This document shows, piece after piece, positions 48,250 through 59,172 of a DNA stretch of 64,000 nt; within the stretch, counting starts at the first letter, position 1; every line of letters starts with the position of its first letter. Origin of the DNA: Pohlia nutans. Lineage: Eukaryota; Streptophyta; Bryopsida; Bryales; Mniaceae. The notes below the pieces were generated by a model that was given only the letters and a program-made list of their open reading frames with translations, did no database searches and was not told the origin of the DNA. Both the position numbers and the translations under genes were made by a program. The stretch lies in contig CM040094.1 in NCBI GenBank assembly GCA_022496805.1, positions 7,587,501 to 7,651,500 of the forward strand, given 5' to 3'.

Positions 48250-49880
48250 ATGTCTCATAAGCCGTCCAGCGCTACATCAGCCCAGAAATATAAGGATAAA
48301 CTCTTAGCATTAACGAACGATGCAGATGTAGAAATGTCCGTCACACAAAAGCGTTCTTCTCATGCCACACAAGAAGCTACAAGCCAAAAGAAGGCTAAGG
48401 GCAAATCAAAAGCGGACGCTTTGAAACGCCCTCCCTTTTGGCTTGGCTTCCAAGCTCTAAACTGGACCAATAGAGGAAAGGGTTTGCCTATGGACACAAA
48501 AGAACCATTAGCCGTCTTAGTGAAGAATGGTATGAAGGAACAAGAAGCTTCTGAATGCACACAAAGTGAAACTTGCTTCCCCTTTGTTGTGTAAGAAGAG
48601 TGGCCAAACTCTAGGGAAGATTTAAAAGAGGGTCAGCATTTTAATCTCACCCAAATTCCATCAGATGTCGAAGTAGACAAATACGGTTTTTCTTTGGATT
48701 ATCATGTTGCTATCCACTTTGAGATGAGTGAGATTTTGTGGGAGAAAGATACCATCATGTCACTAGTCACTCAAAGGCTACAAGAGATGTCAATTGAGCT
48801 TGGGAATGAAATTGGTGAACCCATAGCCCTCATGTGCTTTCATAAAAGCACCAATTGGAGCGGGGTTATCAAGTTGCACTTGGAAACCCCTGAGATTGAT
48901 GGCATTGGGCTTCTCCAAGGGCTTCGCCCATTCATCCTCAAGCTTGATGATGGCAAGCTAAAAGAGGAAAGGTGTGCAAAACTTACGATTCTTTAGCTCT
49001 CAACAACCTTCTTTCCGTTAAAATTACAAGTGAGCAACTCGAGTTTAAGGAATGGTATGGCATGTACGAAACCATAGTGAAAGAGAGCTTTCAAAGAGGG
49101 GTAGAATTTGAAATAACAAACATACAAAAGAAAAAAGAAAACACCTTCGCATGGGTAGTGGCAGCTTCATCCGAACAAGCTAAGAGGATGAGAAAACATA
49201 AAATCACCTTTAACAACGAAGTCTTAGAGGGTAAATTAGCCGATCGTACACGTTCATCAGCGGATGACATAGCGAAAAAGAACGCCCTAATCCTCATCGC
49301 CAAGAACCTCAACAAGGTCAAGAGCATTGAGGAGATCAAGACAAGCATTGAAGAGTACATGGGGCCAAATAATGCGGTCAACTACTTCTTCAAGCTTGAT
49401 GAGAAGAACGGCAAGCACCTCGGATCATGCAACATTCAATGTTTGAATGCGACTGTGTACAAGCAGTTTGTCAAGAAGACCGCAAAACTTCTTGGTAAAC
49501 ACGTAGAATTTACCCCTCACCCTAGAAGTCTAGATGGTGCAAATGCACCAAGCGCTTCCGAACTCACTAGACTAGGGTTCAGTGATGTTAACACTGCCCT
49601 TGCCAACACCATTGAGGCCTTAACGAATATTCCTCTGAAGGAAAAACCTCAAAAAGATTTCTCCAAAGAATTGGCAGTAATTAGAGAGGAAATGTCAACC
49701 CTAAAAGAAGACTTAAGAGGTGAGCAAAAGCTAATTGCGGAAAAAGTAGTGGAAAAAGCCTCCTCTAGCCTCAACAAACAGATGACACTCCTCAAGAGGC
49801 AACTAGCCTCAACCATGCAAGCCCTTGAAAATGTCCACCCCGGCGGATCCGATGAAGCAGAAATGGACACGTCAAACTAG
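48250..49880 (+). pseudogene. Retroelement ORF1/gag-like protein, unknown family, decayed
   Basis: A protein of about 540 residues starts at ATG 48250 (MSHKPSSATSAQKYKDKL). TAA at 48592-48594 interrupts it after CFPFVV, and a one-base frameshift occurs near 48970 (CAK to TYDSLALNN). The protein ends MDTSN at 49880. A lysine-rich nuclear-signal-like stretch lies in the first 60 residues. The middle has folded, hydrophobic-patterned segments (GLLQGLRPFILKLDD, NALILIAKNLNKVKS). The last 90 residues are a predicted coiled coil (EEMSTLKEDLRGEQKLIAEK). Nucleic-acid-binding ORF1 proteins of non-LTR retroelements have this general build, but I recognise no named family and no reverse transcriptase follows. 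Coding composition changes sharply at 48250, which supports this start. Confidence 0.5.
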
Positions 49881-51035
49881 CTTGGTCAAACAACGCACCA
49901 CTAAGAGTATACATATATACTACAAAATCTAGTAAAACTTCAAAAAAATCTAAAAATATATACCAAAAAATCAAACAAAGTATAATAAAACTAAATACAC
50001 CAAAAAATAATTATAAAATTATCTCCCTAAAAACCCACAAAAAACATAACAACAATATAGTATATATCTATACTATTATCCAAAAGAAAAGAAGAGAGAG
50101 AAGAATAAAAAATCACACATTTATACCATTTTACAAAAAACAAATAAAAACTACCAAACCAAACCAAAAAACTACAGAAAATTTAAAAAACACTCATAAA
50201 AATTACCAACATCAATCATCTACCACCAAAAAAAATCCTAAATGGCCTCGGCCTACCGGCCTCGACCAAAAAATACATAAAATAATATCATTATACAAAT
50301 CTAACAAATATTTACTCTCGGAAAAAATATATAAGGAAACCCCATTCAGAAGATATCTATATGATACCCAAGAATACAATAACCCTCCAAAATATAAAAG
50401 TCACACCACTAACAAAATAAATTAAAAACCTTCAAAACCCCTTAGAAAAAACAACAAAATATACCTTCCTAAAAACAAAATTACCACCATATCGGACGAG
50501 GATAGTATGCGCGCGGGGAGCGGTGAGCGGTGAGCAGTGAGCGGAGAAATGTGGGATTACGAGCAAGAATTTCAGGTCAACCGTGGTCAACGACACTATA
50601 ATTAGCAATTATTCGAATATTCGGTTCTTTTTAGTAAATTTTTGGACCTATGACTGTGGAATATTTGGTACCTATTACCGTGGTTTAGGATCAGTGGTTC
50701 AGGGATAAAGGCACATTAAAGGCACACTCTGTCTCTATAACCGTGGTAATTAGACCCAAATCCGCGGTTTTAGGTAAAAAGAGATTGTTATTTCACCGTC
50801 TTATTAGGGGCCAATCCACTCGTTTGGGCATAATTATTTGAAATGCATAGCAAGTTTAGCGTTTAGACCAGTTTGGGTACAAGATAGATAAAATACCAGA
50901 GTTTAGGGTTTAGGGTTTCGTAAATAATATAACATGATTTTCAAAACTGCAGTAGTGGTCCTTTTAGTCTCACTACAATTTCATTGATTTGGGGAGTGAA
51001 CATGTCAACAATGGAACCAACAACATTTTTGTATC
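49881..51035. other. A-rich, G-poor tract, then short telomere-like runs
   Basis: About 49890-50480 is strikingly A-rich and almost free of G on the plus strand, apart from a 'ggcctcggcctaccggcctcg' island near 50244. It looks like the 3' untranslated part of the preceding element. At 50902-50917 two TTTAGGG units occur side by side. No genes are present. Confidence 0.5.
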
Positions 51036-54000
51036 CTAGGATGTTGGATGAGTCAACAATCCGCTTTCAAGAACTAGCTTAACTTCGTTGAAGCTAAGAG
51101 TGGGTGCATGTATGAAGGCATCTACATCAGCATCAAACCCACAAACGACCGTGAAGACAAAATAGAGATGTTTGCAGTGAGCCCATTGGTTGCGTCCTCC
51201 TTTTGCCTTGGTCACCATCTCCTTGAAATAAGGGCAGGAGCAGTCTGGAAACTGGGAAATTGTGAGAAGGTACTGCTGATTTGTCGGAGGCGTGCCCGAA
51301 TCTAACGTGACGATGCAACCTAGGGCAGGGACTGGAACCATGTCCACCTTTCTGATGCAACCCTTGAATGCTGTAGCGCTAGCAGAGTTGTTGGCTTGCT
51401 TGATGGATGGGCTCTTCTTGTTGCGGCGGACATTCTTGCCATGACGTCGCTTGGGAACTTCAGCAGGGAAAGCTGGAGTTACATATGTTGACAAGTCAAC
51501 GGGGAGAGGGTGGTCTTGGAAGAGCCTTCGCGGCGATCTGACCTCGCGCTGTGGAAGTCGAAAGCCAACATTTTCTAGGGCAAGTATCTCCTTGCGTGTT
51601 AGGTTAGTACCGTTTTTCACTGGCCAGATGTCCGGGACCTTAGGGCGGGACATAACCCACTTTCTGCGGGTTCCTTTGACACACCTCTTGATGTCGTCGT
51701 TGCAGAAGAAGAATTCCATGCGCTCCTTCCGATTCTTCTTGTAGTTGTCCATCATGCCCGTGTACGTAGGAGCAGCGGTAGATTTCCCGTCTTGTATGAT
51801 TCGAGCGATGCACTTCTTCTTAGTGACAGCCTGCTGTGCAAAACAAGCCTTTGCAGATGGGTGTTTTAATTTAGCTATGTGCCACTGACTCTCATCGCAA
51901 GCCGTTTCTTGCACGGAAGTAACGTGGTGTAGAGCTGCTGCTGGGGTTGCATCTTGAACATGCACTGGTACATCAGACTTCTCTAGTTCTTGGGGAGAGA
52001 CTAACAGCTCTACAGGAGAAGCATTTAGGTTTAGGGTGTTGTTCCTTGCACCCCTGGTCTGGACTTGAGGATGAGAGATGTTGATCTTGTCAGGTCTGTG
52101 AGAATCATACTCCAAACGGATAGGAACGTCTGCTTTCCGTTTCAACGATAGGAAGACTTCTTCTCCTTCGAGTTGAGGCATTCGAGTGCAAAACTCCTCC
52201 GCTCCAGGCATCTTTGCTAATGCTTCGTGTAGGGATTTCGAGTTCCCCGTGCGCTCTGTAGACTTCTGTACAATCCGGAGTTTCAGTTCTTCTTTGGTAG
52301 GGCCAGTTCTAGCTCTATCTCCTTTGAGGTATTGGTAGTACGCGACGCTTTGCATGAAGGATCGGACAAAGTCATCCACAGTAGCGTCCTCAATGAGGTC
52401 CTATTATATAAAAAGCAATGCACATTTAGAGTTAGTAGTTGTAGAGAAGAGAACAACCAATGGCATGGACTTAGGGTTTAGACTTTAGGGTTTTAGAGCT
52501 TACAAGTTGCATGAAGCCTCCTCACTGGCGGTATCGAAAATGCCAGAAGGCTAGCCATAGGTCGAGACGTCTCAATCCATCTTCGGTAGTAGCTCCGGAG
52601 GAGTGCCACCAAGCTCGGATACCAAGATAGCGGGAATCTGCCTACGCTTGCGTCGAGGCGTTTTTGTATTGCTTGCAAAGCATGCGATGTTGGTCTTGGA
52701 GGTCAGCTCTGATGTCTGCCTTTGTGTGCTTCACCAATGACTGCACCCAATGGAAGAGACATGTTCGCTCTTTATTAGGCATTGGGATTGAAGCATCTCC
52801 ACTCCCGTACACAATGCGTATAGCGTTCCAGTTTGCTTGCGCGCTGTCTGCCATGAAGCCCTTGAAGTTTGGATCTTGAAGTCCGTGACGAGCGACGACA
52901 GCGTTGAGATTCTTCCAAACGACCATTTGAGCTGCGACGTCTTCCGACTGCATATCGCACAACGCAATGGTCATAACACGGCAATAAGTGGGGTCGTAAA
53001 CATGGCAGCCCATGGTTGTCCACTGTTTCACCCTCTTCACATGATCAAACATGAGCCATGCGTTTTGCAGGTCTCCACTAGGCTGCATTCGCTTCACAAG
53101 GTCAACTCCGCTACCGAAACCAATCTCTGACATTTTGAAGACGAAGACCTTGTCCGACTCCAATCTTTGACTAGGGAACTTGTTCTCCTGGACAAATGGC
53201 CAGTTGCTGGAGCCGCGAAGTTTGGTGATGCTATCCATGATACCGAACCTTCGGAAGTACTTGAAGCCCGTCACCTTGTTGCGAATGTTGAGGGAGGTCA
53301 ACTCCTTGCATCTATCAAAGAGCGGCATGAGGTCATCGAGTTCAAGAGTTTTTGATTCCGCACCTTCGGCTGCCACAAGCATATCCCCTACCATCTCCTT
53401 TGTTGCCTCTAAGACGATCGCAGACTTCGTTGCAGAAGGAGTTCGGTGCACGTGCTCCTCCACCAAACTCTCGCCTCTGGCATTATCGTCTCGGTAAGCC
53501 CCGACCTTGACAAGGTGGTCGTGAGTTCCAAAATGAACACAAGCTCGAGTCATGCTGGTTTTATTTAGGACGTAATATATTTTTGCATCGTAGGTTGCAA
53601 GACAGGAGGGAGGAACTTTACAGCATTTGCAAACAAGAGTGGAGCCCTTGGGAGGATTATATCCCACGTCAAAAACAAATGAAGATACTCCATCCCACTC
53701 AGTTTCGTTAATAGCTGTAGTGCGGTGAACACGGGTTAGAAAGTCGCAGTCGACATTTTCACATCGTAAATGACCACAACAAGAGGAGGTACGGAATATC
53801 AACCCAAAATCATTGACAATGTTGGACGTGTGAGTACAAGTCCAGACATGCCCGTCATAGTGTTTGTCCATGCCACATAGTTGCTTCGCTTTGTTGGATC
53901 GTGAAGAGGCTCCCAACGGAGGGAACTCAAAGATGACATCGCCATTGTACTGGGGCGGCAAGAACTCGAATCGCTTGATGGAGGTAGAGTTGTAGTCAAT

Positions 54001-54576
54001 TTTTTTGAAGATATTCCTAGAACCCTTCCTAGCACATAGCAATTTCAGGCACTCTACAACACTTTGTTTTGGTGACAGAGAAAGCGGTGTAGATTGCTTA
54101 CTAGTAGAAGGACAACTGCCTGCAGAAGATTGGGGAATAGGTTGAGAAAGAGGAAGGATAGGATCGTTATCTACATTCTCTGGGACTTCATTGTCACTAA
54201 GTTCATAGATCGTCTCTAAACCTGGCTCAATTTTCACTCGACCTGGCATAGTGGTTTGCATAGTGCAAGTGGATGACTCCCTTGGAGTCAAAAGTTTGGT
54301 AGATGCACCCATAAGGCAATCGGATAGACCGTAAGCTCTATACCTACATGCCTTAAGCAACCACACTCTTCCATCTTCAGAAGTAGTTAGAAGCTGCCTA
54401 ATGGTGTGCGTAAGCAAACCAGACTCAGCATCGAATACCTCTTCATCAACGTGCACCGTTACTGCAAGAAACTGAAACGTTAGACTAAGACTAAACGCAG
54501 AAACAACTACTACTCCGTCGTCCCCTAGCGGGAAGGAAGTAGGGACGCCTGCTCCTTCGACACGAACGAGTGCCAT
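51036..54576 (-). pseudogene. Mutator-like (MULE) transposase with SWIM zinc finger, broken
   Basis: Two exons on the minus strand, 52504-54576 and 51036-52400, are joined in phase across a 103-bp GT-AG intron (52401-52503). Candidate catalytic aspartates are in ALCDMQSED and GFMADSAQANW. They are followed by CLFHW, a C-x2-H motif usual in MULE transposases, and later WLAFWHFRYRQ. The second exon ends with a SWIM finger, CSCPYF ... QWAHCKH. A cysteine-rich stretch (CCGHLRCENVDC) near the middle of exon 1 may be a DNA-binding finger. Two in-frame stops lie at the exon 1 end: TAG after NASTQA and TGA after FRYRQ, both single-base changes from likely Glu and Trp codons. Terminal inverted repeats were not found, so the element limits are unknown. 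Confidence 0.85.
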
Positions 54577-55104
54577 AGTCTACTTTTGGGGAAGTGTAAA
54601 TTCAAGACATTCAATGCAATTGGGAATGAGAGTGAGCATTTGGGAAATGAGCGCTTAAATCTAGATGTGTGTTTCTGGATCTCTAAACCCTAAATCTAGA
54701 TGTGTGTTTCTATACCACTAAACTCTTAAACCTAGATGTGCGTTTTTGTAGACAGATATAGTTGTAGGGTGCAGCTGTTGCCTTCGGAAAACCACTGGGA
54801 TTGGAAGTAGCCGTCTTAACTCTCACAGATATCTAAAAACAATTGCATGGATGCTGCACAATGAGCATGATGGCAAGTTGATACTAAAGTCTGCTCTCAG
54901 GATTAGACTCTCTTAAAGAATGAATGATTCTTACTTCAATATTAGGCGCTCGTTGATTTGAATTCCCTATGTCAGTCTACCTTTACGGCCGCCAAGTTGA
55001 CTGTAAGCTGCATTCTATCCATAGTAATTATTCAAAACATAAGTCATAAATTGCTAGTGCCGATTCAAAGCTGTTAATTGCTTGAACGATGAGAGTTCTT
55101 CATT
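54577..55104. other. MULE upstream flank and spacer
   Basis: It contains three imperfect copies of a 35-36-bp unit with 'ctagatgtgtgttt' (54656-54747) just upstream of the transposase start. Beyond that nothing is recognised. Confidence 0.5.
54656..54747. repeat. Three-copy 35-bp tandem repeat upstream of the MULE transposase
   Basis: The word ctagatgtg(t/c)gttt recurs at 54661, 54696 and 54732. MULE termini often hold subterminal repeats bound by the transposase; that role here is inference. Confidence 0.75.
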
Positions 55105-57981
55105 ATGCCTAGAGGAGCCCAGAAGAGAAGACGAAAGAGTAGTCTCAGGTTTAGTAGTAGAAAGGAATTGGAGCGAAGCAGGATGCGGACAAGGCGTGGG
55201 AAATCTCAGGAACCTGCCCAGGAGGACACTGCAAGAGTCTTGGATTATAGCAAACTTGTCAGTGAGCGCGAGTTGGAGACGATTCTAGAGACAAACTTCG
55301 AGACGCCCAGACAAAAGCCTCCACAACAAAGTGATCAACTAGACATTTGTGAGGACGAGGAAAGTGATTCAGAGGAAGATTCGCATGATGTGGAGGTAAC
55401 ATTGTCTTTTTTATGTAAGCAGTCTGAGCTATAATTTTCCGTCTTCATATAAACTCCAATGAGACTAAGTTTTGTATGTTTTCTATGGAGCTTCTTTCCA
55501 GAGAATAACGATGTACGATCATTAACGCCTACACGATTAGATTGTCCAAAAATCATAATATAAATTATTTTTTTGTGGCCCCTGGACCTTATCCTAGCCT
55601 TCACATTCTTGCTTGGGTCTTCACATTCTAGACCATGGCCTTACATTTGACAATTCTGGCCTATGGCTTGGCGCCGGTCCTCGTGAGGTGGGCCTGGCCC
55701 TTTTAGGGTTTTGGCATTACCCTCACCTCTAGCACTACGGCTATGGCATTTCTCACCTGCCGGTGTCCAGACAGAGTGTGTACAAAAGACAGAGTCAGAG
55801 TGAAAAGTTTCATCGAAGATGTTATGGCTTGGATTTAATTCGAAGCTTAGTGTGGCTGTTGCAATTATTGTATTTGTTGATGTATCTAATATTAGTTACT
55901 TCTTTGTTGTTGAAGAGTCTTTTAGATTATACAAACGTAATAGCTAGTGTTGCTGTTCTTGTTTTTTTTGGGTTGTTAGGTCTTTTTTGGTTCATGGGAG
56001 CCACCATGTTGCCATATGGCTTAGTTTAATCACCTAGTCACTTTAGAATTGAGGCTTAGCTTTAGACTATGTGTAGGTGTAAAACCACTAAGGGCCGCTT
56101 CACACTATGGCCAAAGGTCGAGAGGCCGTCGATTTCTTTTCATAAAAAATAGAGTTATCCGTAAAGTCCATCAAATTTTGAAGAAGCTAGATACCATGAA
56201 TTTTGCTTTATTATACTCTTATTTGTTCACTCCAAAGAGATGAAAGGTGTGAAAGATCTTAGTGGTTTATCATTATTAGATGTGTAAGAGGTGCGTAAGA
56301 GCTTGGTGGTTTTCAAAAGTTTTCAAGAGTTTTTTAGAGATAAATAATCTCCCACAAATCAAGAATGGTGCTAAAGAACTTTTGAAAAATTTTGAAGACC
56401 ACCAAGCTCTTACACACCTCTTAGACAGCCAATAATGATAAACCACCAAGGTCTTTCACACCTTTTATCTATTTGGAGTGAATGAATAAGAATATAATAA
56501 AGCAAAATTCATGGTATCTAGCTTCTTCAAAATTTGATGGACTTTACGGATAACTCCAAGGGTGAAATCCTAGGGAAATTGATCAATAAGAGTAATTCGG
56601 CACAAAAATATATTCTTGAGGTATTCTTTAACTTGTGAAAGTTGATTCTTGTTACAAACGATTAGATCAATTGACTAAGAACATAATTACGTCCATAAAA
56701 GGACACAGCGTCTTTAGCTTCAACTTGTGCTAGTCTAATTTAGGAATTCTGCATGCGTCACATGAGTCTTGCTGGTCATTGAGACTTGCTATTCCTGCAC
56801 AAGTAATTCAAAAAAATTCAACGTTAACATGCCAGCTTGCCAGCACCGTCATTTACCTTAAATTGTAACCAATCGTCAAGAAGTAGAATCGACGATCGAG
56901 TTTCACGATCGGTGATGAGCCTGAGCTTGCAGGCGCAGGAAAAACCGTTTAGCTTAGTGAGTGCTCGAGGCTGAGAGGGAGCAGTAGACGTCACATGCAT
57001 TGGGTTTGCCTGTTCGGAGTGCAAAATGCGGCGGCGAACGATGCGCTCGGCGCAGCCAGCCAGCTTCGTTGCGAGGGACGACGTTGCTAGCCCAATGAGC
57101 AAGCAGGAACAGCCCTACACCGCGGCCACTATTACCATTGCTTTCTAAGCCAAGTGGTGAGTTTTTGTTTGTTTGACTTTCATTGATGAGTTTCACTAAA
57201 AGGTGCGTCAGCAGATTCTCAACGTTTTGAACGAGTGGTCCCAGGGCATCCTCGTTGACGAAGGACACTTCATAGGGTGGTTTTCTTTTGATAACGCTAG
57301 GCTCGAACTAGTGGTCATAGGGCACCCTCGTTAACGAGGGACGCTTTATAGGGTGGTTTTCTTTTGATAACGCTGGGCTCGAACTAGTGGTCACAGGGCA
57401 CCCTCCTTGACGAGGGACTCGGGTAAGGGAGCTTCTTCTGTATCTTTCCGTAATTTGTGTCATTAATTTATCAATCTCTTGTAATGAATATGTCCTTAGT
57501 GAAGCCAATGGGCTCCAGTTCAAGCTACTTCAGAAGCATACGTTAATGTTGATCTCACTGCTGACTAATGCTTCCTTTCTATTATTGTTTTAATATTCAT
57601 TCTCACATTTATGATAGCAGGCTGGCTATCATCTTTTGCATGCTTTTCTTATTGTTGAGGTTCTCACTTTTATCTGATGCTCCTGCTATCTCTGATGTGT
57701 ATTTGCAGGCAGATGTGCAAGTTGTGAAGGAAGCTCTTAACTCAACAGTAGATGTACTGAATGCGGTTGAAGGATCTGTGCAATTCCTTTTACCGAAGGT
57801 GAGACTATTGTTAAAAGAATTTACGTTTGAACATTCTTTTCTGGTGTGTAGAATCTTGTTTTGAATCTTGTATACCTTCTTTGGTGGGAATCTGCAGTTC
57901 GTTAGCAAGTCGTCTAGAAATCGGGACAAGAACCAAATTGCTGAAATTGCGATATGTCTGGGGGAGAAGAACCGCCTCTAA
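55105..57981 (+). CDS. Candidate three-exon gene, basic/acidic protein of unknown function
   Basis: The exons are 55105-55395, 57709-57798 and 57898-57981, all in phase 0 with GT-AG introns, ending at TAA 57979-57981 (154 residues). The N-terminus is very basic (MPRGAQKRRRKSS, SRMRTRRGKSQ), followed by an acidic patch (DEESDSEEDSHDVE). The later exons encode helical sequence (VKEALNSTVDVLNAVEGSVQ, then RNRDKNQIAEIA). No domain is recognised. It lies in the same orientation directly upstream of the ParB-methyltransferase gene and may be its 5' end, with the stop as a further lesion, or an independent gene. The 2.3-kb first intron carries a large inverted repeat. Exon 1 is the best supported by composition; exons 2 and 3 are less sure. 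Confidence 0.45.
56152..56556. repeat. 405-bp inverted repeat (fold-back element) in the first intron
   Basis: The arms of about 170 bp begin gagttatccgtaaagtccat at 56152 and end with the complement at 56556. They enclose a loop of about 60 bp near 56326-56387. The arms match well but not perfectly. There is no target-site duplication I can assign and no coding capacity. Confidence 0.85.
57234..57425. repeat. ~76-bp tandem repeat, 2.6 copies, each with a CCCTCG palindrome
   Basis: Units start agtggtc at about 57234, 57310 and 57385. Each holds a short palindrome: 57246-57266 (degenerate), caccctcgttaacgagggac at 57323-57342, and one at 57399-57418. It lies in the long intron before exon 2 of the candidate gene. 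Confidence 0.85.
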
Positions 57982-58579
57982 CTAGCTCAAAATCCAAAAC
58001 TGGAAGCTCATCACATTGTCGAACTCCCGAGGCAACACAGAACCATGGCGAAAAAAACGAGGAAAACACGTTAGTGTGTGAGAGATGGGAGAAAGAGAAG
58101 GTCGCTTTTGGGGTACCTTCTCCACATCAACCCGCTTTTGCGTCCCGGTGCCATCCTGAAACATCTGTGGCTGTCATTTCCGTACGAGCCAATTTCTCCA
58201 TGATCATAGGAATATCTCTTTCTCTCTCATTCTTTATATGTTCACTTCAAGGAATGTTCACTCTAGCCAATGTGGTTACCATATTTCTCATGTAGCATAT
58301 GCTCCGAAAGGCAAGTTATAGGTCGTCCTTTTCAAGGGTCTTAACACCGTCGGTCTTTTCAAAAGCTCTATTATATCCTGTGGCTGCTTGTGCATCACAG
58401 CACTCGGTAGGGCAGTGTGACTGAGGTTCAAAGAATCTCTTACTTATTTTCGCACAAGCTTAGCTTAGAGTCGTAGTACATCCTGTCTAGATTCGGGGAA
58501 TTATAGATTTGGAATTATTTGATAGATGTGGTTCACTGTCTGAATGTCTGTTTTGGTTTTTTCAAAGGGGCCTCCATCT
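57982..58579. other. Spacer between candidate gene and hairpin array
   Basis: An open frame at 57954-58295 overlaps the last exon of the candidate gene in another frame and ends in a hydrophobic run; I could not support it as a gene. Nothing else is recognised. Confidence 0.4.
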
Positions 58580-59010
58580 ACCCTCGTTTCCGAGGGTCCT
58601 CTATAAGAACAATTTATTTTGAATCAATTGCAAATAATAAATAATATTTAAATATTTTTACAATTCACTACCATGTCTATCTTATCTGTCTAGTTGTTGG
58701 TGGCGGGTCTTAATGCACCCTCGGTATCGAGGATCATCTCCTAGGCTGTTTTTTTATTCATTTATTGTATTCATATATTTTAAAATTTTATGTTTCAATG
58801 ACTCTTTCAATTTTATTGATCTTTAAGAGGGGATTCTAGGTACCCTCGTTGTCGAGGGTCTTCTACAAGTGTACTTTTTAACTATTTTTTGAAATCTATT
58901 ATATTATTCAACAATTATTATAGTAAGTTTTCAAATTATTATATCGTCTATTGCGTCTACATTAAAATTGGGAGGGGCTCCCAAGGCACCCTCGTTATCG
59001 AGGGTCCTCT
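58580..59010. repeat. Array of four short palindromes at about 135-bp spacing
   Basis: ACCCTCGTTTCCGAGGGTCC occurs at 58580, a variant at 58716, ACCCTCGTTGTCGAGGGTC at 58842 and ACCCTCGTTATCGAGGGTCC at 58988. All four are followed by a (c/t/a)tct tail. The 6-7-bp arms are kept while the AT-rich DNA between them has diverged. The second copy has lost perfect pairing. The array lies just upstream of the ParB-methyltransferase coding region, and the same palindrome appears in the tandem repeat at 57234-57425. Confidence 0.85.
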
Positions 59011-59172
59011 CCAAGGGTGTTCATTTTTCAAAACCGTATGTTCTGTTTTTGCAGGTTACTTTTAACTTAATTTATGATGCAAGATATATATTGAAATGTT
59101 GCAATATATATTGCAATATTGAATGAGAATGCCTGCTCTCCAAAGAAGGATTGATACTCTAATGGTGGTAAA

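Noticed and set aside
50902..50917. Telomere or telomeric satellite
   Set aside because: Only two adjacent TTTAGGG units, so no more than a short interstitial run.
57954..58295. 113-residue ORF with a hydrophobic end
   Set aside because: It overlaps the last exon of the candidate gene in another frame and shows no family resemblance.
57254..59010. CRISPR-like array in the palindrome repeats
   Set aside because: Nuclear plant DNA, spacers much longer than CRISPR spacers and themselves diverged repeats, no cas genes.
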